Of a stretch of DNA of 64,000 nt, positions 36,537 through 45,544 are shown in pieces (the first letter of the stretch is position 1; every line of letters begins with the position of its first letter). Below the pieces are notes generated by a model. That model had not been told where the DNA came from. It saw nothing but the letters and a program-made list of their open reading frames with translations, and did not search any database. Origin of the DNA: Billgrantia azerbaijanica (lineage in GTDB: Bacteria > Pseudomonadota > Gammaproteobacteria > Pseudomonadales > Halomonadaceae); contig SBLD01000009.1 of assembly GCA_004551485.1 (NCBI GenBank), forward strand, positions 48,014 to 112,013. The letters run 5' to 3'. The position numbers were made by a program, and so were the translations under genes.

Positions 36537-37535
36537 TCAGCGGGCGGCCAGGCCACCCGCACCGTAGCGCACGGCCAGCCGCTCCTCGGGAAAGCGGGCA
36601 AAGGAGAGCTCGAGGCTGGCATCGGGCCAGTGGAAGCTGACCTCGCCCCGGCCGGGGCGATAGACCGCGGTGTAGACGGTGCCCAGGCCGCGCGGGTAAT
36701 CGTGGCGGAACAGCGGCGGCGCGAGCAGGGCCGAGACCAGCCGCGCCTCGTCGGTCGCTGCGTCGTCCACCAGGATGGAGAGCTGGCGCTCGCGAATCAG
36801 CGTCTCCGAGGCCAGCGCATGGGCATACCACTCGATCTTCTTCTGGTGGTTGGTCGCCACCGGCACGCGGCGGATGCTGGCGCGACGATCGGGGGCGATC
36901 ATCGCCGTGACGTAGCGCCCGGCGGCATCGGCCAGGGTGATGTTGTAGGCCATGTGGGTCGGCACCCGGGCCAGCACCTCGGCGGCCTGGGGCACGCTGT
37001 CGCAGCACTCCAGCAGGTAGCGCAGGATGACCGGTGCGCCGAAGCCGTCGCCCACCGCCTTGCGCCCGCCGAAGGCGAGGGACACGGCGAGCCCGCTGTC
37101 GTTCATGCCGTCGAGCACGCCCCACAGGCAGTCGGACACGGCGATCACGCCACGGCCGTTCCAGCACGAGTAGAGGATCGTGCCCTCGCACAGTTCCGGC
37201 GGGTAGTCGTAATTGCGGGCCAGCACCGTGGCACCCGGGCGTGCCAGCACCGCCTGGGAGCAGCCGGTGATGTAGGGCGGCGGCTGGTAGAGGCTCAGGA
37301 AGCGCGCTGCCAGGTCGCCGCCACCGGCCAGCGCGCACAGCGCCCGGTAGGTCGGCAACAGTTCCGGCATGTGACGGCGCAAGGCGTTGAAGCAGGTCAG
37401 GTACCCGGGCCGTTCGCGCTCGCCCTCGGCCAGGTACCACGCCCGGTAGGCCGGCCAGTGCAGGTCGAAGAGCGCGCGCCATGAGGGGCCCGGCAGGGCC
37501 TCCTTCACGGTGCGAAAGAGCAGCGTCTGGTGCAT
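36537..37535 (-). CDS. C45-family (acyl-CoA:6-APA acyltransferase-like) Ntn-hydrolase
   Basis: A 332-residue member of the C45 autoproteolytic acyltransferase/hydrolase family. The processing site and nucleophile is probably Cys92 in PYITGCSQAV, after an about 91-residue N-terminal part that would be cleaved off. LARNYDYPPELCEG and GVLDGMNDSGLAVSLAFGG are typical family segments, and VATNHQ is the later conserved Asn-His stretch. Such enzymes hydrolyse or transfer linear amides. A ligase and a second amidase gene precede it, so making and cutting an amide bond is the likely theme. The start at 37535 has a weak Shine-Dalgarno site. Confidence 0.78.
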   Translation of the reverse strand: MHQTLLFRTVKEALPGPSWRALFDLHWPAYRAWYLAEGERERPGYLTCFNALRRHMPELLPTYRALCALAGGGDLAARFLSLYQPPPYITGCSQAVLARPGATVLARNYDYPPELCEGTILYSCWNGRGVIAVSDCLWGVLDGMNDSGLAVSLAFGGRKAVGDGFGAPVILRYLLECCDSVPQAAEVLARVPTHMAYNITLADAAGRYVTAMIAPDRRASIRRVPVATNHQKKIEWYAHALASETLIRERQLSILVDDAATDEARLVSALLAPPLFRHDYPRGLGTVYTAVYRPGRGEVSFHWPDASLELSFARFPEERLAVRYGAGGLAAR

Positions 37536-37576
37536 GGCGACCGGCGGTGCCCCCGGCGAGGTGCCGCCCTCTCCGC

Positions 37577-39049
37577 TCACAGGATCTTGAAGTTGCCGCC
37601 GCCGACGGCGTGGCTCACGGCAACCTCCTCCACCACCGGATCCTGGAGCTGCTGGCCGGCGTACTGCCCCCGAATGCCGACGATCCACGCCTTGGCACGC
37701 TCGGTGAGCTGGAAGTCGTCGTCCATCAGCCGCCCGCGGGTGATCAGGATGCCCAGGTCCGCCCCTTCGTAGCGGAAATCCCCCGGGCCGCTGATGCGCA
37801 GGAAGAAGCCCTCCTGCTCGTTCTCGGCGGCATGGGGGTGGTAGCTGTAGTGGTCGTAGGCGATGGTGCCGTCGGCCGCCATCGCCCACACACCGGTGCG
37901 CGGCGCGCGCGTGAGCAGGTCGACGCTCTCCTCGGTGTGCTTGATGACCAGTTGGCTCCAGCTGTCGACGCTGTCGGGGTGCGACCAGCGCTCGTTGATC
38001 TCATCGATGTCGAGGTCGAAGTCCAGCTCGGAGAACTCCAGCAGGTGAAAGAGGAACAGCGGGATGTCGGAGTGGGCGAAGGCCGCCACGTTGGTCAGCG
38101 AGCTCGCCCCGGTGACCCGCGGGTTGAGCTCGCCGAGATAAATCTCGTCGCTGTCCATGTCGATCAGGAAGTCGAGCTCGAAATAGCCGCGATAGCCCTC
38201 GTCGCGCAGCGCCTCGCCGAACTGGAAGGTGTACTCCCGCGCCTTGTCGCGGATCGTCTGGCTGAAGGCCCCGGCAAACATCTCGTTGCCGCACCAGCCG
38301 CCCTTGTAGGGGGTCAGCGTCTTGAAGCCGACCAGCTCGGTCATCAGCGGGCCCACCACGGTGCCGCAGCGGGTGGTGCAGGCCTCGATGGCCGAGCCGC
38401 GGCAGTTGATGCGCTTCATGATCTTGACCTCGGGCTCGGCCTCGATCTCCTCGGCGTGCTTGTAGTAGTCGTCTTCGCTGGCGATGAAGAAGGTGGTGTG
38501 GCCGGAGTCACCGAAGGCGGTCTGCACCACCAGGTCGCTGCCCAGCTCCTGGCTCACCGCGCACAGTTCCTGGTAACTGCCCACCTTCGCCAGCACGTTG
38601 GGCACGCTCGGCACCCCCACCTTGTTGCCGATGCGTACCGTCTCGATCTTGTTGTCCATGCGGTTGCGCAGCGCCGCCGGCGGGAAGGCGATCCTGAGGC
38701 CAAGCTGCCGGCACACCTCCTCGGTGTGCTCGTCGAACATCAGGAAGGCGGCCACCCCGGCGTTCTCGCCGGAGGCCCGGGACTGGATGAAGTCAATCAC
38801 CTCCTTGTGCTCGAGCAGGTAGTTGTTGATGTCCTCGATGCTCTCGAAGTCGCGGGGGAACTTCTCCTTGGGCACGAAGACATTGCGCTGCTGGCCTTCG
38901 AAGCAGTCGATATAGTTGATGTGGCGGAAGTTGCTCACCCAGTCGCCGATCCCGAGCAGGTTGAAGTTGGTGGCCGAGATGAAGTAGATCGGCTCCCGGT
39001 TGTTGCGGAAGTGGCGGCGAACGTCGGCAATGCTTGTTATTTTGTTCAT
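37577..39049 (-). CDS. ATP-grasp ligase, biotin-carboxylase-like
   Basis: A 490-residue ATP-grasp enzyme. The middle part has RMDNKIETVRIGNKVGVPSVP (substrate-side linker, residues 130-150), the nucleotide-binding LVVQTAFGDSGHTTFFI, and the metal-binding ELDFLIDMDSDEIYLGELNPRVTG (Glu307, Asn309). Databases often label such proteins biotin carboxylase, but no biotin carrier protein gene is nearby, so an amino acid or amine ligase is more plausible. It follows the nitrilase-like gene by 68 bases and precedes the C45 gene by 41. Confidence 0.78.
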   Translation of the reverse strand: MNKITSIADVRRHFRNNREPIYFISATNFNLLGIGDWVSNFRHINYIDCFEGQQRNVFVPKEKFPRDFESIEDINNYLLEHKEVIDFIQSRASGENAGVAAFLMFDEHTEEVCRQLGLRIAFPPAALRNRMDNKIETVRIGNKVGVPSVPNVLAKVGSYQELCAVSQELGSDLVVQTAFGDSGHTTFFIASEDDYYKHAEEIEAEPEVKIMKRINCRGSAIEACTTRCGTVVGPLMTELVGFKTLTPYKGGWCGNEMFAGAFSQTIRDKAREYTFQFGEALRDEGYRGYFELDFLIDMDSDEIYLGELNPRVTGASSLTNVAAFAHSDIPLFLFHLLEFSELDFDLDIDEINERWSHPDSVDSWSQLVIKHTEESVDLLTRAPRTGVWAMAADGTIAYDHYSYHPHAAENEQEGFFLRISGPGDFRYEGADLGILITRGRLMDDDFQLTERAKAWIVGIRGQYAGQQLQDPVVEEVAVSHAVGGGNFKIL

Positions 39050-39117
39050 CGGGGGCGCTCCAGCGTTGGCTGCATCTGGTCGGGGGACGTCGGCCCCGCA
39101 GGGCGGGGCACGGTGGA

Positions 39118-39987
39118 TCAATACTCCTCGATGTCGGCACGCTGCGGCTTGGCCAGCGGCCCCAGGGTGTCGAGGAAGGGCGTCGAGCCGCCCTCGCTGC
39201 GGTAGAGCGAGAAGTCGACGCGCCGGTCGCGGAAGCTCTTCAGCGGCTGGCCGAGCCCGCGCAGCCCGGTCTCGCGCTCGCGGCGCACCCGGTTCATGTC
39301 CACCTCGATGGGCATGATCTCCTCGCCGGTACCCGCCTGGTGAATGACATCGCCGGAAGGGCCGACCACGATGGAGCGGCCGTTGCCGATGGCGCCGGCG
39401 CCGTTGATGTCGAAGAAGTAGCACTGGTTGACCGCGGCATTGGTACGCGCGATGGCCAGCTCGATGTCACGGTCGATGGTGTCGGTCATGGTGGGATGCA
39501 GGATCACCTCGGCGCCCATGGCCGCCAGGGTACGCGTGGTCTCGGGGAACCACATGTCGTAGCAGATCGACACCCCGAAGCGGCCCACGTTGGGCACATC
39601 GAACACCACGAACTCGCTGCCGCTCTCCACCCCCGCCTCGTAGGGCCGGAACGGGAACAGCTTGCGGTAGCGGGCCACCACCTGGCCGTGGGGATTGATC
39701 ACCGAAAGGGTATTGAAGACCCCCTCGTCACTCTGCTCGAACATCGAGCCGGGAATCAGCCAGATGCGGTGCTGTTCGGCCAGTTGGCAGAACAGCGCCT
39801 CGGCATGGCTGGGCAACGGCTGGGCGTGGTGCGGCGAAGCCCCCAGGGGCATCAGCTCGCTGAACAGCACCATCTGCACCTGGGGGAAACGGTGCATCAG
39901 CACATCGACCCGATGGCGCATCGCCTCGGTATTGTCGCCGTGGTGCAGGGCGTGCATCTGCACGCCGGCAATCGTGAAATAGGCCAT
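39118..39987 (-). CDS. Carbon-nitrogen hydrolase (nitrilase superfamily amidase)
   Basis: A 289-residue nitrilase-fold amidase with the complete catalytic triad Glu44 (LFSELMP), Lys109 (RYRKLFPF) and Cys142 (SICYDMWFPE). The family cleaves linear amides such as N-carbamoylputrescine, glutamine side chains or omega-amides. As the first gene of the four-gene module inside the ectoine cluster it may act on an amide formed by the adjacent ATP-grasp enzyme. Between doeX and this gene are 187 bases with no gene, which may hold a promoter. Confidence 0.85.
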   Translation of the reverse strand: MAYFTIAGVQMHALHHGDNTEAMRHRVDVLMHRFPQVQMVLFSELMPLGASPHHAQPLPSHAEALFCQLAEQHRIWLIPGSMFEQSDEGVFNTLSVINPHGQVVARYRKLFPFRPYEAGVESGSEFVVFDVPNVGRFGVSICYDMWFPETTRTLAAMGAEVILHPTMTDTIDRDIELAIARTNAAVNQCYFFDINGAGAIGNGRSIVVGPSGDVIHQAGTGEEIMPIEVDMNRVRRERETGLRGLGQPLKSFRDRRVDFSLYRSEGGSTPFLDTLGPLAKPQRADIEEY

Positions 39988-40174
39988 CGTCGCGCGTCTC
40001 TCCGTCAGGCGATCTCGGTCGGTCCGGCCCGGCTCGAGACGGCTCGGCGCCGCTCGGGGGCACTTGCGGGGATCACCCGGCAGTCGTCAGTGACGACTCA
40101 CTACTCACTTGAGCTTACGCCAATTCACACTCACAGAACATCAACGCTGTGATCTCGCACCCGGCGACACCGCC

Positions 40175-40651
40175 TCAGCGGGCAAAGTCGTGGGGCGAGA
40201 AGCCGGCCGGCGGCCGCTTGACGGTCTTGGTGACGATGTAGGTGAAGTAGCGCTCGATACCGGCGTCCGACATCAGCCAGGCGTCGATCAAGCGCTGGTA
40301 GGCATCGATGGAGTCGGCCTCCACCTTGATCAGGTAGTCCACGCCACCCCCGACGGCCACGCACTCGGTGACCTCGGGGGTGTCGTGCACCAGCGCCTCG
40401 AAGCGGGCGAAGCTCGAGGCGTTGTGCTGTTGCAGCTCGATCTGCACCCACACCGGGGTGCGCTTGACCAGCGCCTCGGAATTGATCCGGGCGCTGTAGC
40501 CCTCGATGATGCCGGCCTTCTCGAGGCGGCGAACCCGCTCCCAGCAAGGACTGACCGAGAGGTTGATCGCCTCGGCCAGCTTGGACTTGGTGATGCGACC
40601 GTCCCGCGACAGGATCTCGAGAATCTTCAGGTCATAGCGATCGAGCTTCAT
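40175..40651 (-). CDS. doeX: Lrp/AsnC-family regulator DoeX
   Basis: A 158-residue Lrp/AsnC regulator: helix-turn-helix at residues 6-50 (LKILEILSRDGRITKSKLAEAINLSVSPCWERVRRLEKAG in pattern) and a C-terminal ligand-binding RAM domain (WVQIELQQHNASSFARFEAL, EVTECVAVGGGVDYLIKVEA). In Halomonas elongata DoeX is the regulator encoded with doeA and doeB and was shown to bind upstream of doeA. It follows doeB by 17 bases. Confidence 0.88.
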   Translation of the reverse strand: MKLDRYDLKILEILSRDGRITKSKLAEAINLSVSPCWERVRRLEKAGIIEGYSARINSEALVKRTPVWVQIELQQHNASSFARFEALVHDTPEVTECVAVGGGVDYLIKVEADSIDAYQRLIDAWLMSDAGIERYFTYIVTKTVKRPPAGFSPHDFAR

Positions 40652-40668
40652 GCGATGGGGTGTCCCTC

Positions 40669-41697
40669 TCAGCCCAGGGAGTCGACGATATCGGCGATCA
40701 CCGCGATGGTGTCACCCATGTTGACCAGCGCCGGATGGCGGCGTGCCGCCAGCACCCCACTGCGCCCGGCACGGTACTCCACCGGCGGCGTGCCGCTGCG
40801 CGTCAGGTCGTAGACGCGGGCGATCACCTCGCCCTTCTCGACGCGATCGCCCAGGGCGTAGGCCAGCTCCAGCAGCCCCGAGTGCTCGCTCTGCACATAG
40901 CAGCCGGCATCCGGCATGTCGAGGTAGACCTGGGACTCGGCGGGCATCTCGACCTCTCCCTCCACCAAACCATAGTGGATCAGGAAGTTGCGCACGCCGC
41001 GCTCGGTGATGGCCAGGCTCTGCGGGGTGGAGGTGCCGCCGCCGCCCAGTTCGGTGGCGACGAAGATCTTGCCCTGGCTCTCCACCGCGGTATCGAAGAG
41101 CGCCGCCGCATCGAGTTCGAACATCATCATCGCATAGGGGGCGCCGAAGGCCTTGGCGCCCTCCAGCGCCCGGCGCTGCTGGTCGGCATCCTCCAGCACG
41201 TGGGAGGCACCGAAGGGAATGATGTCCAGCGTACGCCCGCCGGAATGCAGGTCGAGCACCACGTCGCACATCGGCACCATCACCCGGGTGAAGTAGTCGG
41301 CGATCTTCTCGGTCACGCTGCCGTCCGGGTCCCCGGGGAAGCTGCGATTGAGGTTGCCGCCGTCGAGCCCCGAGGTGCGCTTGCCCGCCAGCACCGCCGG
41401 CTGGTTCATGCACGGCACGATGATCACCCGGCCCTGCACGTCCTCGGCACGCAGGGTCGCGGCGAGCTTCATCAGCGCCGTGATGCCCTCGTACTCGTCG
41501 CCGTGGTTGCCGCCGGTAAGCAGCGCCGTGGGGCCCTCGCCACGCTTGACCACGGTGATGGGGATCATCACCGCCCCCCAGGCGGATTCGTCGGTGGAGA
41601 TAGGCAGCTTGAGAAAGCCGTGCTGCACGCCGTCGGCGTCGAAGTCGACGGTGGCGCTAATCGGGCTTGGCCGCAGGGGGCTGGTTCGCTTGGTCAT
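40669..41697 (-). CDS. doeB: N-acetyl-diaminobutyrate deacetylase DoeB
   Basis: A 342-residue zinc-dependent protein of the succinylglutamate desuccinylase/aspartoacylase family. Metal ligands are seen in LTGGNHGDEYEG (His65, Glu68) and the later VVLDLHSGG histidine. It removes the acetyl group from N-alpha-acetyl-L-2,4-diaminobutyrate, the product of DoeA, to give diaminobutyrate. It starts 13 bases after doeA, as expected for a hydrolase-deacetylase pair. AGGAGAC precedes the start. Confidence 0.9.
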   Translation of the reverse strand: MTKRTSPLRPSPISATVDFDADGVQHGFLKLPISTDESAWGAVMIPITVVKRGEGPTALLTGGNHGDEYEGITALMKLAATLRAEDVQGRVIIVPCMNQPAVLAGKRTSGLDGGNLNRSFPGDPDGSVTEKIADYFTRVMVPMCDVVLDLHSGGRTLDIIPFGASHVLEDADQQRRALEGAKAFGAPYAMMMFELDAAALFDTAVESQGKIFVATELGGGGTSTPQSLAITERGVRNFLIHYGLVEGEVEMPAESQVYLDMPDAGCYVQSEHSGLLELAYALGDRVEKGEVIARVYDLTRSGTPPVEYRAGRSGVLAARRHPALVNMGDTIAVIADIVDSLG

Positions 41698-41710
41698 GTC
41701 AGGGTCTCCT

Positions 41711-42925
41711 TTAGCGCACGAACAGCTGACGCGGAAAGTTCGCCAGCGTCTCGCAGCCGGTCTCGGTGATCAGGATGCTCTCGGTGATCTCGAGGCCCCA
41801 CTCCTCCTCCCACAGGCCGGGCATGAAGTGGAAGGTCATGCCCGGCTCGAGGATGGTCTCGTCGGAGGGGCGCAGGCTCATGGTGCGCTCGCCCCAGTCC
41901 GGCGGATAGGAGATGCCGATGGGGTAGCCGCAGCGCGCCCCGCCGCGGTCGAAGCCGTACTTGTCCATCGCCGCGCCCAGCGCCATGGCGATGTCGGCGG
42001 TCCGGTTGCCGGGCCGGGCGACCTCGAGGCCGTTCTCGATGCCCTCGAGCAGCGCCGATTCGGCGCGGATGAACTCGGTCGGCGGCTTGCCGAGGAAGAC
42101 AGTGCGCGACATCGGCGCGTGGTAGCGCTTGAACACCCCGGCGATCTCGAAGAAGGTGCCCTCGCCCCGGCGAAACGGCGTGTCGTCCCAGGTGAGGTGC
42201 GGCGCGGCGGCGTCCTTGCCGGTGGGCAGCATCGGCACGATGGCCGGGTAGTCGCCACCGTAGACCTTGCCGTTCTCGTCGCTCCAGCCCTCGATGCCCA
42301 CGCGATAGATCTCCGAGACCAGCTTGCTCTTGGGCAGGCCCGGCTCGATCACCTCGAGGATGCGCGAGTGCATGCCCTCGACGATGCGCGCCGCCACGCG
42401 CATGTACTCGATCTCCTGGGGCGACTTGATGGCGCGGCACCAGTTGACCAGCGAGTTGGCATCCAGGAAGCGCGCGTGGGGCAATTCGCGCAGCAGGCTC
42501 TGGTAGGCCTTGGCCGAAAAGTAGTAGTTGTCCATCTCCAGGCCCACCACCCCCTCGTGCCAGCCGCGGTCGGGCATGATCGACTGGGCCAGGTAGTCCA
42601 TGGGGTGCATGTCCGGGTTCTGCACGTAGTGATCCGGGTAGTAGGTGATGTTGTCCGGATCCATCCAGCAGGTGCGCAGCGCCCCGTTGGCGTCCATGCG
42701 CCGCCCGTACCACACCGGCTCGCCCTCCAGCCCGAGCAGCACGCACTGGTGGACGTAGAAGGACCAGCCGTCGTAGCCGGTCAGCCAGGCCATGTTGGAG
42801 GGGTCGCTGATGACCAGCACGTCGATGCCACGGCCGGCCATCTCGGCACGCACCTTCCACAGCCGGCTGGCATATTCTTCTCGCGTGAAGGGCAGTTTTA
42901 CCTCGATCATGGAGCCGTTCGCCAT
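41711..42925 (-). CDS. doeA: Ectoine hydrolase DoeA
   Basis: A 404-residue protein with the M24 (creatinase/prolidase) fold: an N-terminal creatinase-like domain ([36 protein letters not shown] in pattern) and a C-terminal pita-bread domain ([39 protein letters not shown]). It opens the ectoine ring to N-alpha-acetyl-L-2,4-diaminobutyrate and is the entry enzyme of the pathway. The start at 42925 (MANGSMIEV) has only a weak site; MIEV at 42910 is an alternative. It is divergent from enuR, with repeated operator-like motifs between them. Confidence 0.9.
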   Translation of the reverse strand: MANGSMIEVKLPFTREEYASRLWKVRAEMAGRGIDVLVISDPSNMAWLTGYDGWSFYVHQCVLLGLEGEPVWYGRRMDANGALRTCWMDPDNITYYPDHYVQNPDMHPMDYLAQSIMPDRGWHEGVVGLEMDNYYFSAKAYQSLLRELPHARFLDANSLVNWCRAIKSPQEIEYMRVAARIVEGMHSRILEVIEPGLPKSKLVSEIYRVGIEGWSDENGKVYGGDYPAIVPMLPTGKDAAAPHLTWDDTPFRRGEGTFFEIAGVFKRYHAPMSRTVFLGKPPTEFIRAESALLEGIENGLEVARPGNRTADIAMALGAAMDKYGFDRGGARCGYPIGISYPPDWGERTMSLRPSDETILEPGMTFHFMPGLWEEEWGLEITESILITETGCETLANFPRQLFVR

Positions 42926-43010
42926 CGCATCACCAATAACCGGCCGCCTCCAGAGAGGGGGCCGGGCCAAGGGGAAGTAGTGGCGGGCACCGGTGCCACG
43001 CTGCACCGCA

Positions 43011-43127
43011 CATTGTCATGACTCATTTCGCCAGAAAGCATGACAATTGCCCGTCAATACCGCTAAGCTGATAGTAGCACCCCTCCTTGGCTGGCGGTCA
43101 AAGCCTTTATTGAATCATGACAATTGA
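43011..43127. promoter_or_regulatory. Three CATGACAATTG-like repeats, probable EnuR operator
   Basis: The motif occurs as CATTGTCATGA (43011-43021, reverse), CATGACAATTG (43039-43049) and TCATGACAATTGA (43115-43127). The first two form an inverted repeat between divergent doeA and enuR; the third covers the enuR start codon. This suggests EnuR binds here to repress both the ectoine operon and itself. Confidence 0.7.
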
Positions 43128-44523
43128 TCTGACCCCGTATCTCAGCGATGCCGGCCCCAAGTACCTGGCCATCGCCCGGGCCCTCTCCGAGGCGATCCGC
43201 CAGGGGGAACTCACGCCGGGGACACGGCTGCCGCCCCATCGACAGCTGGCCGAGAGCCTCGGCGTCAGCGTGCAGACCGTGTCGCGCGCCTATGCCCAGG
43301 CCGAAAAGATGGGCCTGGTGCAGGCCCGGGTGGGCAGCGGTACCTGGATCAACGCCCTCGACGACGCCCGCGAGTCCGCCTACCTGCGCGGTCACGAACC
43401 GCGCCACGAGAGCCCGCTGATCGACCTCTCCATCGCCCACCCGGTATGCCCGCCGGGGCACCACCTGCGCTTTCGCCAGGCGCTGGCGACGCTCGCCGAC
43501 CACGCGCCTCCCGAGGTGATCACCGCCTGCCGGCCGATCGCCGGTCTCGCCCACCAGCGCGAACGCGCCAGCGCCTGGCTAGCCGCCCGCCTCCATGTAC
43601 CCGGCGACCCCGACGACCGCATCCTGTGCAACGGCGCCGCCCACGCCCTGATGCTGGCCATCTCCAGCGTGGTCCAGCACGGCGACCTGGTGCTCACCGA
43701 GGCGCTCACCGACCACGGCCTGATCGCCCTGTCGCGCACCCTCGGCTTCCAGCTGCGCGGCGTGGCCGTGGACGGCGAGGGGGTGATCCCCGAGGCACTG
43801 GACAGTGCTTGCCGCCGCTTCAAGCCGCGCGCCGTGTGCCTGACGCCCACCCAGCTCAACCCCACCGGCGCCACCATGAGCGAGGCGCGGCGTGACGCCG
43901 TGGCCGAGGTACTGGCCCGTCACCGGGTATGGCTGATCGAAGACGACGTCCACGCCCTGCTCGAGGCACCGGGCCTCACACCGCTCGCCGCTCGGATCCC
44001 CGACTCCGGGTTCCACGTGACCAGTCTCACCAAGGTCACGGTACCGGGCCTTCGCGCCGGCTACCTCACCGTGCCGCGCGGCCAGTTGCACCACGCGCTG
44101 CCGCGCATGCGCGCCACCAGCTGGATGGCCACGCCGCTGATCTTCGAGCTCGCCGACCAGTGGCTCGCCGACGGCACGGTGGAGGCCCTCGCCGCGGAGC
44201 AGCGGGAACTGCTCGCCGTCCGCCAGCGCCTGGCGGGCCGCCTGCTTGCCCACCACGGCCTCGCCTCGCGCCCCACCAGCCTGCACGTCTGGGTGACGCT
44301 GCCGGACGCCTGGCGCGCCGAGGAGCTGCAGCAGCACGCCGAACAGGAGGGCATCGCCATCACCACGGCGGTCCCCTTCATGGTGGAGCAGACTCCGCCG
44401 CCGCGCTGCATCCGGGTCAGCCTGGGCGCCGAACAGGATCCCGAACGGCTCGCGGAGGGTCTCAAGCGCCTGACACTGCTGCTCGACGAGGCGCCCCCCC
44501 CGATGATGCAGATCGTCTACTGA
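43117..44523 (+). CDS. enuR: MocR/GabR-type ectoine catabolism regulator EnuR
   Basis: A 468-residue regulator with an N-terminal GntR winged helix (KYLAIARALSEAIRQGEL, QLAESLGVSVQTVSRAYAQAE) and an aminotransferase-like domain holding PLP through Lys306 (SLTKVTVPGLRAGY). EnuR is known as the repressor of ectoine import and catabolic genes; ectoine-derived metabolites such as N-acetyl-diaminobutyrate react with PLP and relieve repression. It is divergent from doeA, and its own start codon lies inside one copy of the likely operator. Confidence 0.9.
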   Translation: MTIDLTPYLSDAGPKYLAIARALSEAIRQGELTPGTRLPPHRQLAESLGVSVQTVSRAYAQAEKMGLVQARVGSGTWINALDDARESAYLRGHEPRHESPLIDLSIAHPVCPPGHHLRFRQALATLADHAPPEVITACRPIAGLAHQRERASAWLAARLHVPGDPDDRILCNGAAHALMLAISSVVQHGDLVLTEALTDHGLIALSRTLGFQLRGVAVDGEGVIPEALDSACRRFKPRAVCLTPTQLNPTGATMSEARRDAVAEVLARHRVWLIEDDVHALLEAPGLTPLAARIPDSGFHVTSLTKVTVPGLRAGYLTVPRGQLHHALPRMRATSWMATPLIFELADQWLADGTVEALAAEQRELLAVRQRLAGRLLAHHGLASRPTSLHVWVTLPDAWRAEELQQHAEQEGIAITTAVPFMVEQTPPPRCIRVSLGAEQDPERLAEGLKRLTLLLDEAPPPMMQIVY

Positions 44524-44533
44524 GGAGGAGATG

Positions 44534-45478
44534 ATGCGCGTACTGATCCATATCGACGACGCCGAACAGTGGCGCGACGCCCTGGCACGCCGCCTGCCCG
44601 AGGCCGAGGTGATCACCAGCGACGCCCCGGCAAGCGAGCGCCGCGCGGCCGACTACCTGGCCGTCTGGAAACCCCCGGGATGGCTGCTGCGCGAGCCGAC
44701 CCGCCTCAAGGGCATCGTCAACCTGGGCGCCGGCGTCGAGGCGCTGCTGAGCAACCCCGACCTGCCCGTCGAGGTGCCCATCGTCAAGCTGCGCGATGCC
44801 GGCATGAGCGAGCTGATCGGCGACTACGTGCGCTACGGCGTGCTGCACTTCCAGCGCGACTTCGACCGCTACCGCCGCCAGCAGGCACGCGCCGAGTGGC
44901 GTGAGCACGCCGTGGACGACAAGGGAAACTGGCCGGTGGGCGTGCTGGGGCTCGGTGCCATCGGCACCAAGGTCGCCGCCATGGTGGCCGCCGACGGCTT
45001 CCCGGTGCACGGCTGGAGCCGCTCGCCCAAGACGCTCGAGGCGATCACCTGCCACCATGGCGACGACGGGCTGCTGGCGCTGCTCACCAGGGTGCGCACC
45101 CTGGTGCTGCTGCTGCCCGACACCCCCGCCACGCGCCACGTCATCAACGCCGAGACCCTGGCCGCGCTGCCGGCGGGGGCCAGCCTGATCAACCCCGGGC
45201 GCGGCAGCCTGATCGACGAGGCGGCCCTGCTCAACGCGCTGGGTCCAGCTAGCGAGGGCGAGACGGAAGGCCGGCTGCGCGGCGCCATCCTCGACGCCTT
45301 TCCGGAGGAGCCGCTGCCGGCGGAAAGCCCGCTGTGGTCGCATCCGCGGGTGTGGATCACGCCGCACATGGCCGGCCCCACGCTGCTCGGCGCGGCCCTC
45401 GACCAGGTAACCGACGCCCTGCGCGCCTTCGAAGCCGGCGAGCCGCTCGACATCGTCGACCCCGACGCCGGCTACTGA
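44534..45478 (+). CDS. ghrA: Glyoxylate/hydroxypyruvate reductase, GhrA-like
   Basis: A 314-residue D-2-hydroxyacid dehydrogenase. The NAD(P) motif is GVLGLGAIGTKVA (near residues 137-149), the catalytic Arg lies in NPGRGSLID, and Glu/His in DAFPEEPLP and WITPHMAG. GhrA-type proteins reduce glyoxylate and hydroxypyruvate. The ATG at 44534 is better spaced from GAGGAG than the adjacent ATG at 44531. It follows enuR by ten bases, so it is probably cotranscribed; a link to ectoine breakdown is not obvious. Confidence 0.83.
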   Translation: MRVLIHIDDAEQWRDALARRLPEAEVITSDAPASERRAADYLAVWKPPGWLLREPTRLKGIVNLGAGVEALLSNPDLPVEVPIVKLRDAGMSELIGDYVRYGVLHFQRDFDRYRRQQARAEWREHAVDDKGNWPVGVLGLGAIGTKVAAMVAADGFPVHGWSRSPKTLEAITCHHGDDGLLALLTRVRTLVLLLPDTPATRHVINAETLAALPAGASLINPGRGSLIDEAALLNALGPASEGETEGRLRGAILDAFPEEPLPAESPLWSHPRVWITPHMAGPTLLGAALDQVTDALRAFEAGEPLDIVDPDAGY

Positions 45479-45493
45479 CGCCACCGCCCCAAC

Positions 45494-45528
45494 GGCAAGC
45501 GGCCGGGCACCGGGCCCGGCCGCTTGCC
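45494..45528. terminator. Perfect 14-bp hairpin between convergent genes
   Basis: GGCAAGCGGCCGGG (45494-45507) pairs with CCCGGCCGCTTGCC (45515-45528) across a 7-base loop. It lies between the 3' ends of the ghrA-like gene and the chemoreceptor gene. There is no long T-run on either side, but the stem is strong enough for a two-way transcription stop. Confidence 0.65.
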
Positions 45529-45544
45529 TCCGACTGCCAGGCCC

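Noticed and set aside
33547-36567. A 1006-codon open frame opposite the decarboxylase gene
   Set aside because: Low-complexity His/Val/Gly composition typical of antisense frames; the minus-strand gene has clear PLP motifs.
37577-39049. Biotin carboxylase subunit of acetyl-CoA carboxylase
   Set aside because: No biotin carrier or carboxyltransferase genes nearby, and the sequence departs from AccC; a general ATP-grasp ligase is safer.
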